Below are positions 38,214 to 45,051 of a stretch of DNA of 64,000 bases, one piece after another. A program made the translations under genes and the position numbers. Under the pieces are notes generated by a model, which ran no database searches, was not told the DNA's origin, and saw only the letters and a program-made list of their open reading frames with translations. Origin of the DNA: Deltaproteobacteria bacterium (GTDB lineage: Bacteria > Desulfobacterota > GWC2-55-46); NCBI GenBank assembly GCA_016177845.1, contig JACOUO010000003.1, forward strand, positions 248,001-312,000, read 5' to 3'. Position 1 is the first letter of the stretch. The number at the start of each line of letters is the position of its first letter.

Positions 38214-38252
38214 AAGTTGAAAAGCGGCGCTGAACCTAAAAGGGAGGAGAGC

Positions 38253-38588
38253 ATGTCCTTTTACACCGTTATCAAAACAGAGCTGAACAATAAAAAGTAC
38301 ATATTGTGCGCGCTTGCGGAACTCAAGAGAAGGGGAGAGATCTCAAGCTATGTGCAGAATGAAAAGAAGAATACGATAGAAGTTGACAGGGACGGGGATA
38401 AGATAAGCGTGCAGGAAAAATCGGGCGCATTTGAGATTGGAGGGGACAACAGGGTGTTAAACCAGTTCTCAAACAGGCTCAAGCAGGTCTACGCGCTTGA
38501 ATCCATAAAAGACAATCTGCCTCTTGACTTTGAGATAGCCAACGAAACGGAAACTGCGGGTGAGATAGAGATTCTGCTTAAAGGCTGA
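38253..38588 (+). CDS. DUF1257 (Ycf35-like) protein
   Basis: 111 aa. Starts MSFYTVIKTELNNKKYILCALAEL, typical of DUF1257/Ycf35, a small alpha/beta protein of unknown function found in bacteria and plastid genomes. The SD GGGAGGAG fixes ATG 38253 rather than the upstream in-frame start at 38217. It lies 39 bases after the AAA+/M41 stop and before the DUF2997 gene. This pairing with an AAA ATPase is a recurrent neighbourhood as I recall it. Confidence 0.8.
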   Translation: MSFYTVIKTELNNKKYILCALAELKRRGEISSYVQNEKKNTIEVDRDGDKISVQEKSGAFEIGGDNRVLNQFSNRLKQVYALESIKDNLPLDFEIANETETAGEIEILLKG

Positions 38589-38645
38589 AAAACGAAAATG
38601 AGATTGTTGAATTTGAGACGCTCCTTAAAGGCTAAAAAACAAAAA
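38577..38645 (+). repeat. short local duplication after the DUF1257 gene
   Basis: About 22 bases around CTTAAAGGCTGAAAAAC (from 38577) recur with few changes from 38624 (CTTAAAGGCTAAAAAAC), 47 bases apart. The first copy covers the DUF1257 stop codon. It looks like a small tandem duplication that moved the DUF2997 gene further downstream. Confidence 0.5.
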
Positions 38646-38656
38646 GGAGATTGCCG

Positions 38657-38839
38657 ATGGACAGACAGATAAGAATAAAGATAACGCCTGACGGCAGGGT
38701 AGAGATAGATTCTTCGGTTTTTACCGATTGCAAGGAAGTAGCCGAACACCTGACAAAGACGCTTGGTAAGATGGAGAGCTTCTCCATCAAGGAAGACCAC
38801 CTTGATGAAGAGATAAAAGTGAAGGTAAACAGGGATTAG
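38657..38839 (+). CDS. DUF2997 small protein
   Basis: 60 aa. It begins MDRQIRIKITPDGRVEID and continues with TKTLGKMESF, matching the DUF2997 pattern of a single beta-hairpin plus helix. ATG 38657 is preceded by AAAAGGAG; TTG 38651 is the longer alternative. Function unknown. Usual companion of DUF1257. Confidence 0.75.
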   Translation: MDRQIRIKITPDGRVEIDSSVFTDCKEVAEHLTKTLGKMESFSIKEDHLDEEIKVKVNRD

Positions 38840-38867
38840 GCTTTCAATAGCGGCACCTTTGGTTTTT

Positions 38868-39434
38868 ATGGGCGAAGAGCTCCTTAATATACATGCCATT
38901 TTGCCTCATTCAAGGGTCAACGGCCCGGGCAGAAGGCTTGTTGTTTTTTTCCAGGGCTGCAGCAGGGCCTGCAAAGGGTGCTTCAATCCTGAAACCCATT
39001 CATTTGACATAAAGAACAATTATACAGCCGAAGATATACTTGCCAAAGCGGCAAGCGGGCTTGAGGGCATTACCGTAAGCGGAGGGGAGCCGTTCCTTCA
39101 GCCTCGGGGGCTTTTGAAGCTCTTGGGGCTTGCTAAGGCAAAAGGGCTTTCTACGGTTGTTTATTCAGGTTTTAAGTTCGAAGAGCTTTCAGCGATGAAA
39201 GACGCAAAGCAATGTTTAAGCCTCATAGATGTATTGATAGACGGCGGCTTTGAGGAAGATAAATTGGAACCGACCCTCCTTGCGAGGGGCTCAACGAACC
39301 AGAGGCTCCATTTCCTCTCAGGCCGATATACTTTAAATGACTTTTACATGCCGGGCAAGGCCGAGGTGATAATCAGCGAAAGCGGAGCAGTCACCGGTAC
39401 AGGCTTTGGCAGCATATTTCGGACAGGCAAATGA
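38868..39434 (+). CDS. NrdG-like 4Fe-4S radical SAM activase
   Basis: 188 aa. The cluster motif CSRACKGC (C31, C35, C38) has CxxxCxxC spacing, and the motif TVSGGEPFLQP is typical of small radical SAM activating enzymes (NrdG/PflA type). No NrdD or PFL partner is nearby. Instead it is translationally coupled (ATGA, 39431-39434) to the Hsp70-like gene, implying a joint function. ATG 38868 has no clear SD; TTG 38859 is an alternative. The target may be a protein of this cluster; that is inference. Confidence 0.8.
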   Translation: MGEELLNIHAILPHSRVNGPGRRLVVFFQGCSRACKGCFNPETHSFDIKNNYTAEDILAKAASGLEGITVSGGEPFLQPRGLLKLLGLAKAKGLSTVVYSGFKFEELSAMKDAKQCLSLIDVLIDGGFEEDKLEPTLLARGSTNQRLHFLSGRYTLNDFYMPGKAEVIISESGAVTGTGFGSIFRTGK

Positions 39435-42085
39435 ACGACGAAGAGATAAGAGAGTTAAAACAGGCGCTTCACGCGATAAGGGATGAGACCGACCAGAACC
39501 TTTTGAGAGGGCTTATCGTAAATACGGCAAGGATGCTGCCCAAGACAGTTGAGTTCCTTGATTCATTTAAACTTGCGTACGAGCTGCTTGATAAAATTTC
39601 AGACCAGTCGGAAAGAAGGATAGCCCTTCTTGATTTTGTAAAGGAGATCCCTGCCTTCGGCCTTTATCAGCCCCTTTTTAAAAAGGCGATAGACGCAGCC
39701 CTGACAGCGGCTGACGACCTTGATGAACAGCACAGAAGGACCACCGAGCTCCTGTGGATAGCAAACGGAGTGCCTGTCACCGACGAATTCCTTTCAATAA
39801 GGCTTCAGGCATGGAGGCTTGCTCTTGACCTTCCCGACAAGCCCAGGTTCAGAGAGCCTTCTCTTGAGAAGATTGCAAAATTCCTCCCAAAGGCCAGTGA
39901 TTTTGATTTTTTCAGGAGATACACACTCCTTGGGATAGCTAAGCAGATGCCGAAGGAAGGCGTATTCAAAGATGCCTACATCGAGGCCATAAAACTTGCG
40001 ATAAAGGCCTCAACCGTCTTATCCGAGCCCCATCACAGGAGGTATGTCCTCCTTTTCATCGCGAATGAGATACCTGACCCTGAGCAATATTTCGATATAT
40101 ACCATCTGGCTTACGAGGAAGGCTACAAAGCTACCCTTGAGACAAAAGACCCGTTTGCAAAGCAGTACGGCATTCTTGAGATGCTTCAGGCAATCCCCAA
40201 GACGCCCGGCTTTTTTCCATTGATTCAGGAGGTAGCGGAGCAGGCGCTTACATTCTTTACCGTTAAGAAGTGGATGGAGGATGTAGAGGTTTTTGATGTA
40301 GTTGATTATATACTCTCCGCTGAGGAGCTGGGTATCAATGATTCCAAATTAAGAAGGTTCAACAGGGAGAAGTACGCAAAGATACTCTCGGCAGAGCTTG
40401 ATAAGCTTGGGCCTGTGATAAATGACACTCGCTTCATCGAGACATTAAAGCCCTACACCCATGTATGGATACAGCCTAAGTTCTTAAGGGATGCCGTTAA
40501 AAAACTGGTGGAGCACCTTGAGTCCCTTTCCAGGAAATTCCACGGCAGGGAAATAGAGCGCCCAATATTTGTGGCAGAGGCTCATCCCGAAGGCGGCACC
40601 CATCTCATCCACAAAAAAGAATCTCCGACACTTGAATGCATTTCAATTGACCTTGGGGCTACTAATACAGTCGTGATGAGGAAGAAGGGCGACGCACAGC
40701 CTGATTATGTGCCTCTTCCGTCAATATCGGCTACATACGACAGGGTACAGATAGTGCCTACAGTCTTAAGTTCTGAGACCAATACCATAGGCACCGATGT
40801 AAACGACCCATCCCCGATAGTCAATATCAAGCAGATGCTCCTTGAGGGAAACCCAAAAGGAAAGGAGTACATGGAGAGGTTTTTCAAGATACTTTACCAG
40901 CACCTTAAAAAGGCTACCGCCACTACAGGCTGGTTCTCGATACTGCCCAAAAACTTAAGCGACCTTATATATGTAACCGTCCCTGTCGGGTACAATGATT
41001 ACAGGACAGCCATGAAGGAGATAACCGATAGAGTTGCCAAAGGCGCTAAGATAGAATTAATAGAAGAGCCTCTTGCCGCCGCGGTCGGGTATCAGGTAGT
41101 CGAAGCAAGGGATAAAGTCATAATGGTCATCGACTTTGGAGGAAGCACCCTCAATACGATGATACTGAGGCTCAATCTCGCCGAGGTCCATATAGTTGCA
41201 AAGCCTGAAAGGGCGCAGCTCCTGGGGGGCCATGATATCGATGTATGGCTGGCGGAGTTCCTCGCTAAAAAAGCTGACATCACCGATGAGAACCAGTACA
41301 AGCTCATAACAAAGGCAGAAGAGATAAAGATAGAGCTTTCAAAGAGGAATGAAGTGCCCTTTGAATGGGATGGCAGGCAGATATGCAAGGTGACAAGGGA
41401 AGAGCTTGAGGAAGTGCTCGACAGCCATGAGTTTTATAAGATAGTGGACAGGACCATCACAAATGTCATCAGAAGGGCAGAGCAGGTAGGACTTAAGAAA
41501 GACAGGATAGAGGCAATACTGCTTACAGGCGGCTCATCCCAGATACCGTCATTTAAGGATAAGGTAGGCGATATCTTCACCTCCTTGAGAAAGCAGAACC
41601 AGATATATGACCACAGTCCCCTTTCAGCTGTAGGCTTGGGGGCCGCGCTTTACGGCACCAGGGATATAACTGACAGGCATCTTGGAATGGCATATGCCGT
41701 AAAGTACGCCACAGATGATAAAGATAACCCATATTCATACAGCATACTGCTTGAGAAAGGCGAGCTCCTGCCGCTTGAAAAGACCTATAGCATAAGGTCA
41801 GCCAAAAAACTTGGCGTTAAAAACGAGGTATTCATCGAATTTTTTGAAGTGCCTGAAAGCCTCCTTACGAGAAGGTGGGTAATGGAGGGGGGAATCGAGT
41901 TCATAAAGCAGGAACTTAAGCATACAACCGATATTACCCTTAATGCACTCAAGACAGTGACCCTTTCATTCAAGGCCCCTGTTGATGCAGAGACAGAGGT
42001 GACCCTTTCAATTGATGAAGCAGGCCGCTTGAGCGTGAAGTATGATAACGGCACTAGCCTCGAGACAGGCGTAAGGCTCCAGTAA
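39431..42085 (+). CDS. Hsp70-like ATPase with N-terminal helical repeats
   Basis: 884 aa. Residues 26-275 hold six helical repeats with the pattern LLxIAxxIPxxxxF...A (starts near 26, 64, 106, 165, 206, 247). The actin-like ATPase domain begins near 403: phosphate-1 motif SIDLGATNTVV, phosphate-2 VIDFGGSTLNT (about 565), adenosine motif LLTGGSSQIPSF (about 697). The C-terminal 130 residues resemble a short beta-rich substrate-binding domain without a DnaK-like lid or EEVD-type tail. Not DnaK itself: the N-terminal 400 residues are extra. Start overlaps the previous stop. Probably a specialised chaperone working with the AAA+ protease in this cluster. Confidence 0.85.
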   Translation: MNDEEIRELKQALHAIRDETDQNLLRGLIVNTARMLPKTVEFLDSFKLAYELLDKISDQSERRIALLDFVKEIPAFGLYQPLFKKAIDAALTAADDLDEQHRRTTELLWIANGVPVTDEFLSIRLQAWRLALDLPDKPRFREPSLEKIAKFLPKASDFDFFRRYTLLGIAKQMPKEGVFKDAYIEAIKLAIKASTVLSEPHHRRYVLLFIANEIPDPEQYFDIYHLAYEEGYKATLETKDPFAKQYGILEMLQAIPKTPGFFPLIQEVAEQALTFFTVKKWMEDVEVFDVVDYILSAEELGINDSKLRRFNREKYAKILSAELDKLGPVINDTRFIETLKPYTHVWIQPKFLRDAVKKLVEHLESLSRKFHGREIERPIFVAEAHPEGGTHLIHKKESPTLECISIDLGATNTVVMRKKGDAQPDYVPLPSISATYDRVQIVPTVLSSETNTIGTDVNDPSPIVNIKQMLLEGNPKGKEYMERFFKILYQHLKKATATTGWFSILPKNLSDLIYVTVPVGYNDYRTAMKEITDRVAKGAKIELIEEPLAAAVGYQVVEARDKVIMVIDFGGSTLNTMILRLNLAEVHIVAKPERAQLLGGHDIDVWLAEFLAKKADITDENQYKLITKAEEIKIELSKRNEVPFEWDGRQICKVTREELEEVLDSHEFYKIVDRTITNVIRRAEQVGLKKDRIEAILLTGGSSQIPSFKDKVGDIFTSLRKQNQIYDHSPLSAVGLGAALYGTRDITDRHLGMAYAVKYATDDKDNPYSYSILLEKGELLPLEKTYSIRSAKKLGVKNEVFIEFFEVPESLLTRRWVMEGGIEFIKQELKHTTDITLNALKTVTLSFKAPVDAETEVTLSIDEAGRLSVKYDNGTSLETGVRLQ

Positions 42086-42117
42086 CCTCTCATTTTCCTC
42101 TCCCTGAATTGCCTTTT

Positions 42118-42160
42118 TGTGACCCCGGTCACATTAAAAAAAAGGGCTCTCGTGTATACT
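42118..42160 (+). promoter_or_regulatory. CRP/FNR-family site and promoter of the TPR gene
   Basis: A perfect TGTGA-N6-TCACA palindrome (42118-42133) followed by -10 TATACT (42155-42160). The site centre is 34.5 bases before the last base of the -10, which puts it at about -41.5 from the predicted start, the class II activator position. The -35 is poor, as expected for an activator-dependent promoter. Confidence 0.7.
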
Positions 42161-42285
42161 CATTCCTGTAACATGCTTCTCTTGCTGAAGCCACACCGCT
42201 TAAATTAAGCTCTAAAATCCAAAGCTACAGTTATTTAAGTTAGTGATATTCTTGATATATTTTTTAATTTGGAGGAGGTGCGGCT

Positions 42286-42717
42286 ATGCAAACTAATGAG
42301 GTCATTGAGAAAGGCGTCAGGCTTGCCCGGGACGGGCGATACTCGGATGCCCTAAAGGTTTTTGATGAGGACCTTTGCTTCACGCAGCACCCGGCAGCTA
42401 TGTCCCATTATGCATTGTGTCTGGCCCATGTAGAGGGTAACTTCGACAAGGCCATCTCTCTTTGCCTTATGGCCGCCGAGAAGGAGTTCTACAATCCGGA
42501 GATATACCATAATCTCGGAAGGATATTCCTCCTTAACGGGCAGAAGGCTGTTGCTGTAAGGGCGTTCAGAAAAGGGCTTAAGTTTGACAATTCAAACGGT
42601 GCGCTCCTTGAGGAGATGAGAAGGCTTGGCCTGAGGAGAAGGCCGGTTGTTTCGTTCCTCCCAAGGCAGAGTGTTCTCAATAAATTCCTCGGTAAGATCA
42701 TTGAAAGGCTGGCTTGA
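42286..42717 (+). CDS. TPR-repeat protein
   Basis: 143 aa, no signal peptide. Three to four TPR-like helical pairs (ARDGRYSDALKVFDE, HVEGNFDKAISLCLMAAE, NGQKAVAVRAFRKGLKFD) and a basic C-terminus. Strong SD GGAGGAGG before ATG 42286. It has its own activator-type promoter 120 bases upstream and a strong terminator just after, so it is a single-gene unit despite following the Hsp70-like gene. Probably a scaffold; partner unknown. Confidence 0.75.
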   Translation: MQTNEVIEKGVRLARDGRYSDALKVFDEDLCFTQHPAAMSHYALCLAHVEGNFDKAISLCLMAAEKEFYNPEIYHNLGRIFLLNGQKAVAVRAFRKGLKFDNSNGALLEEMRRLGLRRRPVVSFLPRQSVLNKFLGKIIERLA

Positions 42718-42757
42718 TATAATTTATTAAAAAAAGCCCGAATACAAATAATTACCC

Positions 42758-42783
42758 GAAACCCCCGCATAAACGGGGGTTTC
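42758..42783 (+). terminator. terminator after the TPR gene
   Basis: Perfect 10-bp stem GAAACCCCCG / CGGGGGTTTC with a 6-base loop, followed by TTAATTTC. Confidence 0.65.
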
Positions 42784-42868
42784 TTAATTTCAGCATATTT
42801 TTGCTCAGGTGTGAGTATGGTGTCGCTGCGGGGAGTAGGGGGGATATGCCGCCTCCCCACAAGCCGTC

Positions 42869-42893
42869 ATTCCCGAATGTCTGTATCGGGAAT
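42869..42893. repeat. ATTCCCGA palindromic repeat, copy 1
   Basis: Arms ATTCCCGA and TCGGGAAT around a 9-base loop, flanked by GTC on the left and CC(A/G)GTATT on the right. The same unit occurs at 43476-43500. Confidence 0.7.
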
Positions 42894-42959
42894 CCAGTAT
42901 TAAAGATTCTGGACTGCCCCTTTCGTTGGGGAAAATATTGAAAGCAATCTGGTTTTTAC

Positions 42960-42980
42960 CCCCTCACCCCAGCCCTCTCC
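42960..42980. repeat. C-rich 21-base repeat, copy 1
   Basis: CCCCTCACCCCAGCCCTCTC plus a final C; the identical sequence is at 43417-43437. In copy 1 the following GGGGAGAGGG pairs back to make a hairpin; copy 2 lacks the second arm. Confidence 0.65.
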
Positions 42981-43008
42981 CACAAGGGGAGAGGGGAAGA
43001 AAAATATT

Positions 43009-43040
43009 GTCATTGCGAGGAGCGAAGCGACGAGGCAATC
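43009..43040. repeat. GTCATTGCGAG dispersed repeat
   Basis: Begins GTCATTGCGAGGAGCGAAGC and ends GAGGCAATC. Related units occur at 43326-43352 in the same orientation and at 43379-43411 inverted. This type of short intergenic repeat is widespread in metagenomic Nitrospirota and Deltaproteobacteria as I recall. Confidence 0.6.
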
Positions 43041-43325
43041 TTTTTTTGTATTTTGTCTCTACAAAACCCCGAGGGCGCCAGTGGCGAAGCAGCCCATAAG
43101 GGAGGAAGGGTGAGCGAGCCGAGGCTGCAGGAGCGTAAGCGACTTAAGCTTTGAGGTGAACGGATTGGGGAGGAGCGGGGTTGCGCATCCATTCGCCCGA
43201 AAGAGCCCGGCAGGGCGTTAAAGTTAAAACAACACTGGACTAAAAATAGGTATTTAAAAAAGCGTTCCGCTGCGAAGCGCCCCTTAGTATAAATTTTTAA
43301 ATACAAAACTAAATACAAAAAAACC

Positions 43326-43411
43326 TGTCATTGCGAGCGCAGCGAAGCAATCCGGTTTTTACCTCCAACCGGATTGCAGATTGCTTCGGTCTTATAGCCC
43401 TCGCAATGACA
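43326..43411. repeat. large imperfect palindrome built of two inverted GTCATTGCGAG units
   Basis: Left end TGTCATTGCGAG, right end CTCGCAATGACA. The centre has a perfect 11-bp stem GCAATCCGGTT (43347-43357) / AACCGGATTGC (43367-43377). Resembles a MITE or REP-pair (BIME-like) structure; no transposase is present. Confidence 0.65.
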
Positions 43412-43416
43412 ATTTA

Positions 43417-43437
43417 CCCCTCACCCCAGCCCTCTCC
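43417..43437. repeat. C-rich 21-base repeat, copy 2
   Basis: Identical to 42960-42980, but truncated: the downstream G-rich arm is replaced by unrelated sequence. Confidence 0.65.
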
Positions 43438-43475
43438 ATAGGTCTGGAATCAACTAAAACCCCAATTAAACTGTC

Positions 43476-43500
43476 ATTCCCGAATATTTTTATCGGGAAT
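43476..43500. repeat. ATTCCCGA palindromic repeat, copy 2
   Basis: Same arms, same 9-base loop length and same flanks as copy 1 at 42869-42893, but a different loop sequence, so the stem is conserved while the loop drifts. Confidence 0.7.
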
Positions 43501-43522
43501 CCGGTATTTTGAGTAATTGTAG

Positions 43523-43539
43523 GGTGGGCCGCGCCCACC
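43523..43539. repeat. GGTGGGC-CGC-GCCCACC hairpin
   Basis: Perfect 7-3-7 stem-loop at 43523-43539, part of the repeat-rich block, flanked on both sides by AGTAATT. Confidence 0.55.
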
Positions 43540-43600
43540 AAGTAATTCGCAAATCGCCCTTTGTAGGCTATGAAACATGGTATGTCAGGAAGAAGGTAGG

Positions 43601-43745
43601 TCAGGCCCTGGTATCAAAACTTAAGGTTTTTTCGCGATGACCAGGGCCTGAAAATCGGGGGCCTATTAGTTTAGGCATTTGAGACCGCCGGGACCATCCT
43701 CAGTCCTCGGCTAACAGTGGGATATGAATGAAAGGAGCCTTAAAA
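43601..43745. ncRNA. candidate structured RNA
   Basis: A perfect 12-bp stem TCAGGCCCTGGT (43601-43612) / ACCAGGGCCTGA (43640-43651) with an inner AAAAC/GTTTT stem. Two smaller hairpins follow: GCCTA/TAGGC at 43661-43676 and GGAC/GTCC inside a CCG/CGG clamp near 43690-43710. No matching RNA family is recognised. On the minus strand it would be the 3' UTR of the secreted-protein gene; on the plus strand an independent RNA. Confidence 0.3.
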
Positions 43746-43751
43746 ATTATC

Positions 43752-44228
43752 TTACGGCAATGGAGCCGTAGCGAGCGGATCTACTACCGGGGTCCTTGTC
43801 GGAAGCGGAAGCGGGTCCCTTGTCGGAAGAGCCTGCTCACCCATCACGGTAATCTCTATCTCGCACTCTTTACATGATTTTACTTTAACTTCCATCTCAT
43901 TGTCCGCGAGCAAAGTCACATCGTAATTGAGGGTTTGGACATTCTTGTTAAAATCCCTTTCCTTTGCGATGTCCTCTCCGTTAAGCTCGACCTCTGCGCT
44001 GGCAACCCTTGAATGCTTGCCTGAGTCCCCGCCATTTTTTACAATGAGTACGCCTTTACCTGGCACCGGAGCAGTGAAATTCAATTTCGCTTCTTTTTTG
44101 TGTCCGTCGTTCTTTGTCTTTGAGATATAGACCGGTCCGTAGATTGCGGCCATTTCCGCCTGAACAGCCCCAACCGCAGCGAAAGTGCAGAGTGATGCGA
44201 GTATTACCAGGCTTTTGAATCTCTTCAT
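43752..44228 (-). CDS. secreted hypothetical protein
   Basis: 158 aa. Signal peptide (MKRF, hydrophobic run LVILASLCTFAAVG, cleavage after VQA). The mature part is a beta-rich domain of about 105 residues with one Cys pair in KSCKECE, then a Pro-rich tail (LPLPTRTP and similar). No family recognised; possibly a small carbohydrate- or surface-binding domain. SD GGAGG about 8 bases before ATG 44228. Promoter with a CRP/FNR-like site lies just upstream (44268-44310). ORFan-like, but the signal peptide, SD and promoter make it a convincing gene. Confidence 0.75.
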   Translation of the reverse strand: MKRFKSLVILASLCTFAAVGAVQAEMAAIYGPVYISKTKNDGHKKEAKLNFTAPVPGKGVLIVKNGGDSGKHSRVASAEVELNGEDIAKERDFNKNVQTLNYDVTLLADNEMEVKVKSCKECEIEITVMGEQALPTRDPLPLPTRTPVVDPLATAPLP

Positions 44229-44267
44229 GTGCTGTTCCTCCTGTGCAGAGTAATTATTTGCAGCCCT

Positions 44268-44310
44268 TTTATAGCACCGGAGGTAAAAACATACAGTGAC
44301 GAAAGTTACA
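44268..44310 (-). promoter_or_regulatory. CRP/FNR-family site and promoter of the secreted-protein gene
   Basis: On the minus strand: TGTAA-CTTTCG-TCACT (44310-44295), eight of ten matches to TGTGA-N6-TCACA, followed by -10 TATAAA (44273-44268). Site centre to the last -10 base is 34.5, exactly as in the TPR-gene promoter, i.e. about -41.5. Confidence 0.6.
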
Positions 44311-44390
44311 GGAAGGTTATAAGGTTTCGAGAAATTTTCAACTGAGGATGGATTAAAGAGAAATGGAAGTATCTGAATTGCTTGACTATT

Positions 44391-44960
44391 CTATAATTTG
44401 AGGATTAGTTCGGAAAGTTTGCGCTTGGGCACATGATGGGCCTGTTCCTCATCCCGCCAATATTTTACATCGCCTCCTGCCATCTCTTCTATCACAACGG
44501 TCTCTTTGGGTCTTCCGAGGGCAATGACGAGAAGTATTTCAAATTTTGCAGGTATCTTGAGGTTTTTCCTTAATCCTTCCCTGTCTGCGGATGACAGAAT
44601 GCAGCCCCCAAGCCCCTGCTCGACAGCTCCAAGGAGTATTGATTGAGCTGCTATGCCGTGGTCGCAGTTCACCGTTTTGCTGATCTCTGTGTCGGTTAAA
44701 ACAATAATATAAGCTGAGGGTCTTTCGCCCTCAACAGGCCCCTGCCATTCCTTAAGGTAGCCTGCCCACTTTAAATGGGGGAATATCAGGGCGTTTTTTT
44801 CAGCTTCATTGGAAAGGATGTACCTTAAAGGCTGAAGATTGGCTGAAGAAGGCGAAAGCCGTGCCAAATCCACAAGCCCTTTCAGGGCTTCCATGCTTAC
44901 AGATTCATCCTCCCGGAATCTCCTGTAGCTCCTGTTTTTTCTGATAAGTTCCTTCATCAT
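44391..44960 (-). CDS. nitroreductase family protein
   Basis: 189 aa. N-terminal ELIRKNRSYRRF with FMN-phosphate-binding Arg residues, ARLSPSSANLQPLRY, and C-terminal GLGGCILSSADREGL and VIALGRPKE. These are the FMN-binding motifs of the NfsB/Frm2-like flavoprotein family. It uses NAD(P)H to reduce nitro compounds, quinones or unknown substrates. Second ATG at 44957 is equally possible. Stands alone; no operon partner. Confidence 0.9.
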   Translation of the reverse strand: MMKELIRKNRSYRRFREDESVSMEALKGLVDLARLSPSSANLQPLRYILSNEAEKNALIFPHLKWAGYLKEWQGPVEGERPSAYIIVLTDTEISKTVNCDHGIAAQSILLGAVEQGLGGCILSSADREGLRKNLKIPAKFEILLVIALGRPKETVVIEEMAGGDVKYWRDEEQAHHVPKRKLSELILKL

Positions 44961-45005
44961 GGGAGTTCATTTTGCCAGATTTTAATGGCTTCTTCCAGCA
45001 TTAAA

Positions 45006-45035
45006 TTGGAGTGAAAAAAGGAAAACTGTTATAAT
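45006..45035 (+). promoter_or_regulatory. promoter for the DUF2156 gene
   Basis: -35 TTGGAG (45006-45011), 18-base spacer, perfect -10 TATAAT (45030-45035). Start of transcription near 45042 would leave about 10 bases before ATG 45052. Confidence 0.5.
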
Positions 45036-45051
45036 GAGTTCGAGTTAAAAG

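Larger units (their letters stand above)
42784..43751. other. gene-free 1-kb block of dispersed repeats
   Basis: No convincing gene. The block holds paired copies of several short repeats (listed separately), a poly-G/C-rich unit at 43060-43210 of unknown nature, and a strong hairpin at 43601-43651. It separates two genes that both carry CRP/FNR-type promoter sites. ORFs here have repeat-derived sequence with no family features. Confidence 0.7.

Noticed and set aside
39431-42085. dnaK
   Set aside because: Although Hsp70-like, the ATPase domain starts near residue 400 after helical repeats, and the DnaK lid and C-terminal motif are missing; it is also remote from grpE/dnaJ.
43010-43318. 102-aa minus-strand frame in the repeat block
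   Set aside because: Composed of dispersed repeat sequence; no SD and no recognisable domain.
42784-43751. CRISPR array
   Set aside because: Repeats are of several kinds, irregularly spaced and partly inverted; no regular spacer length and no cas genes.
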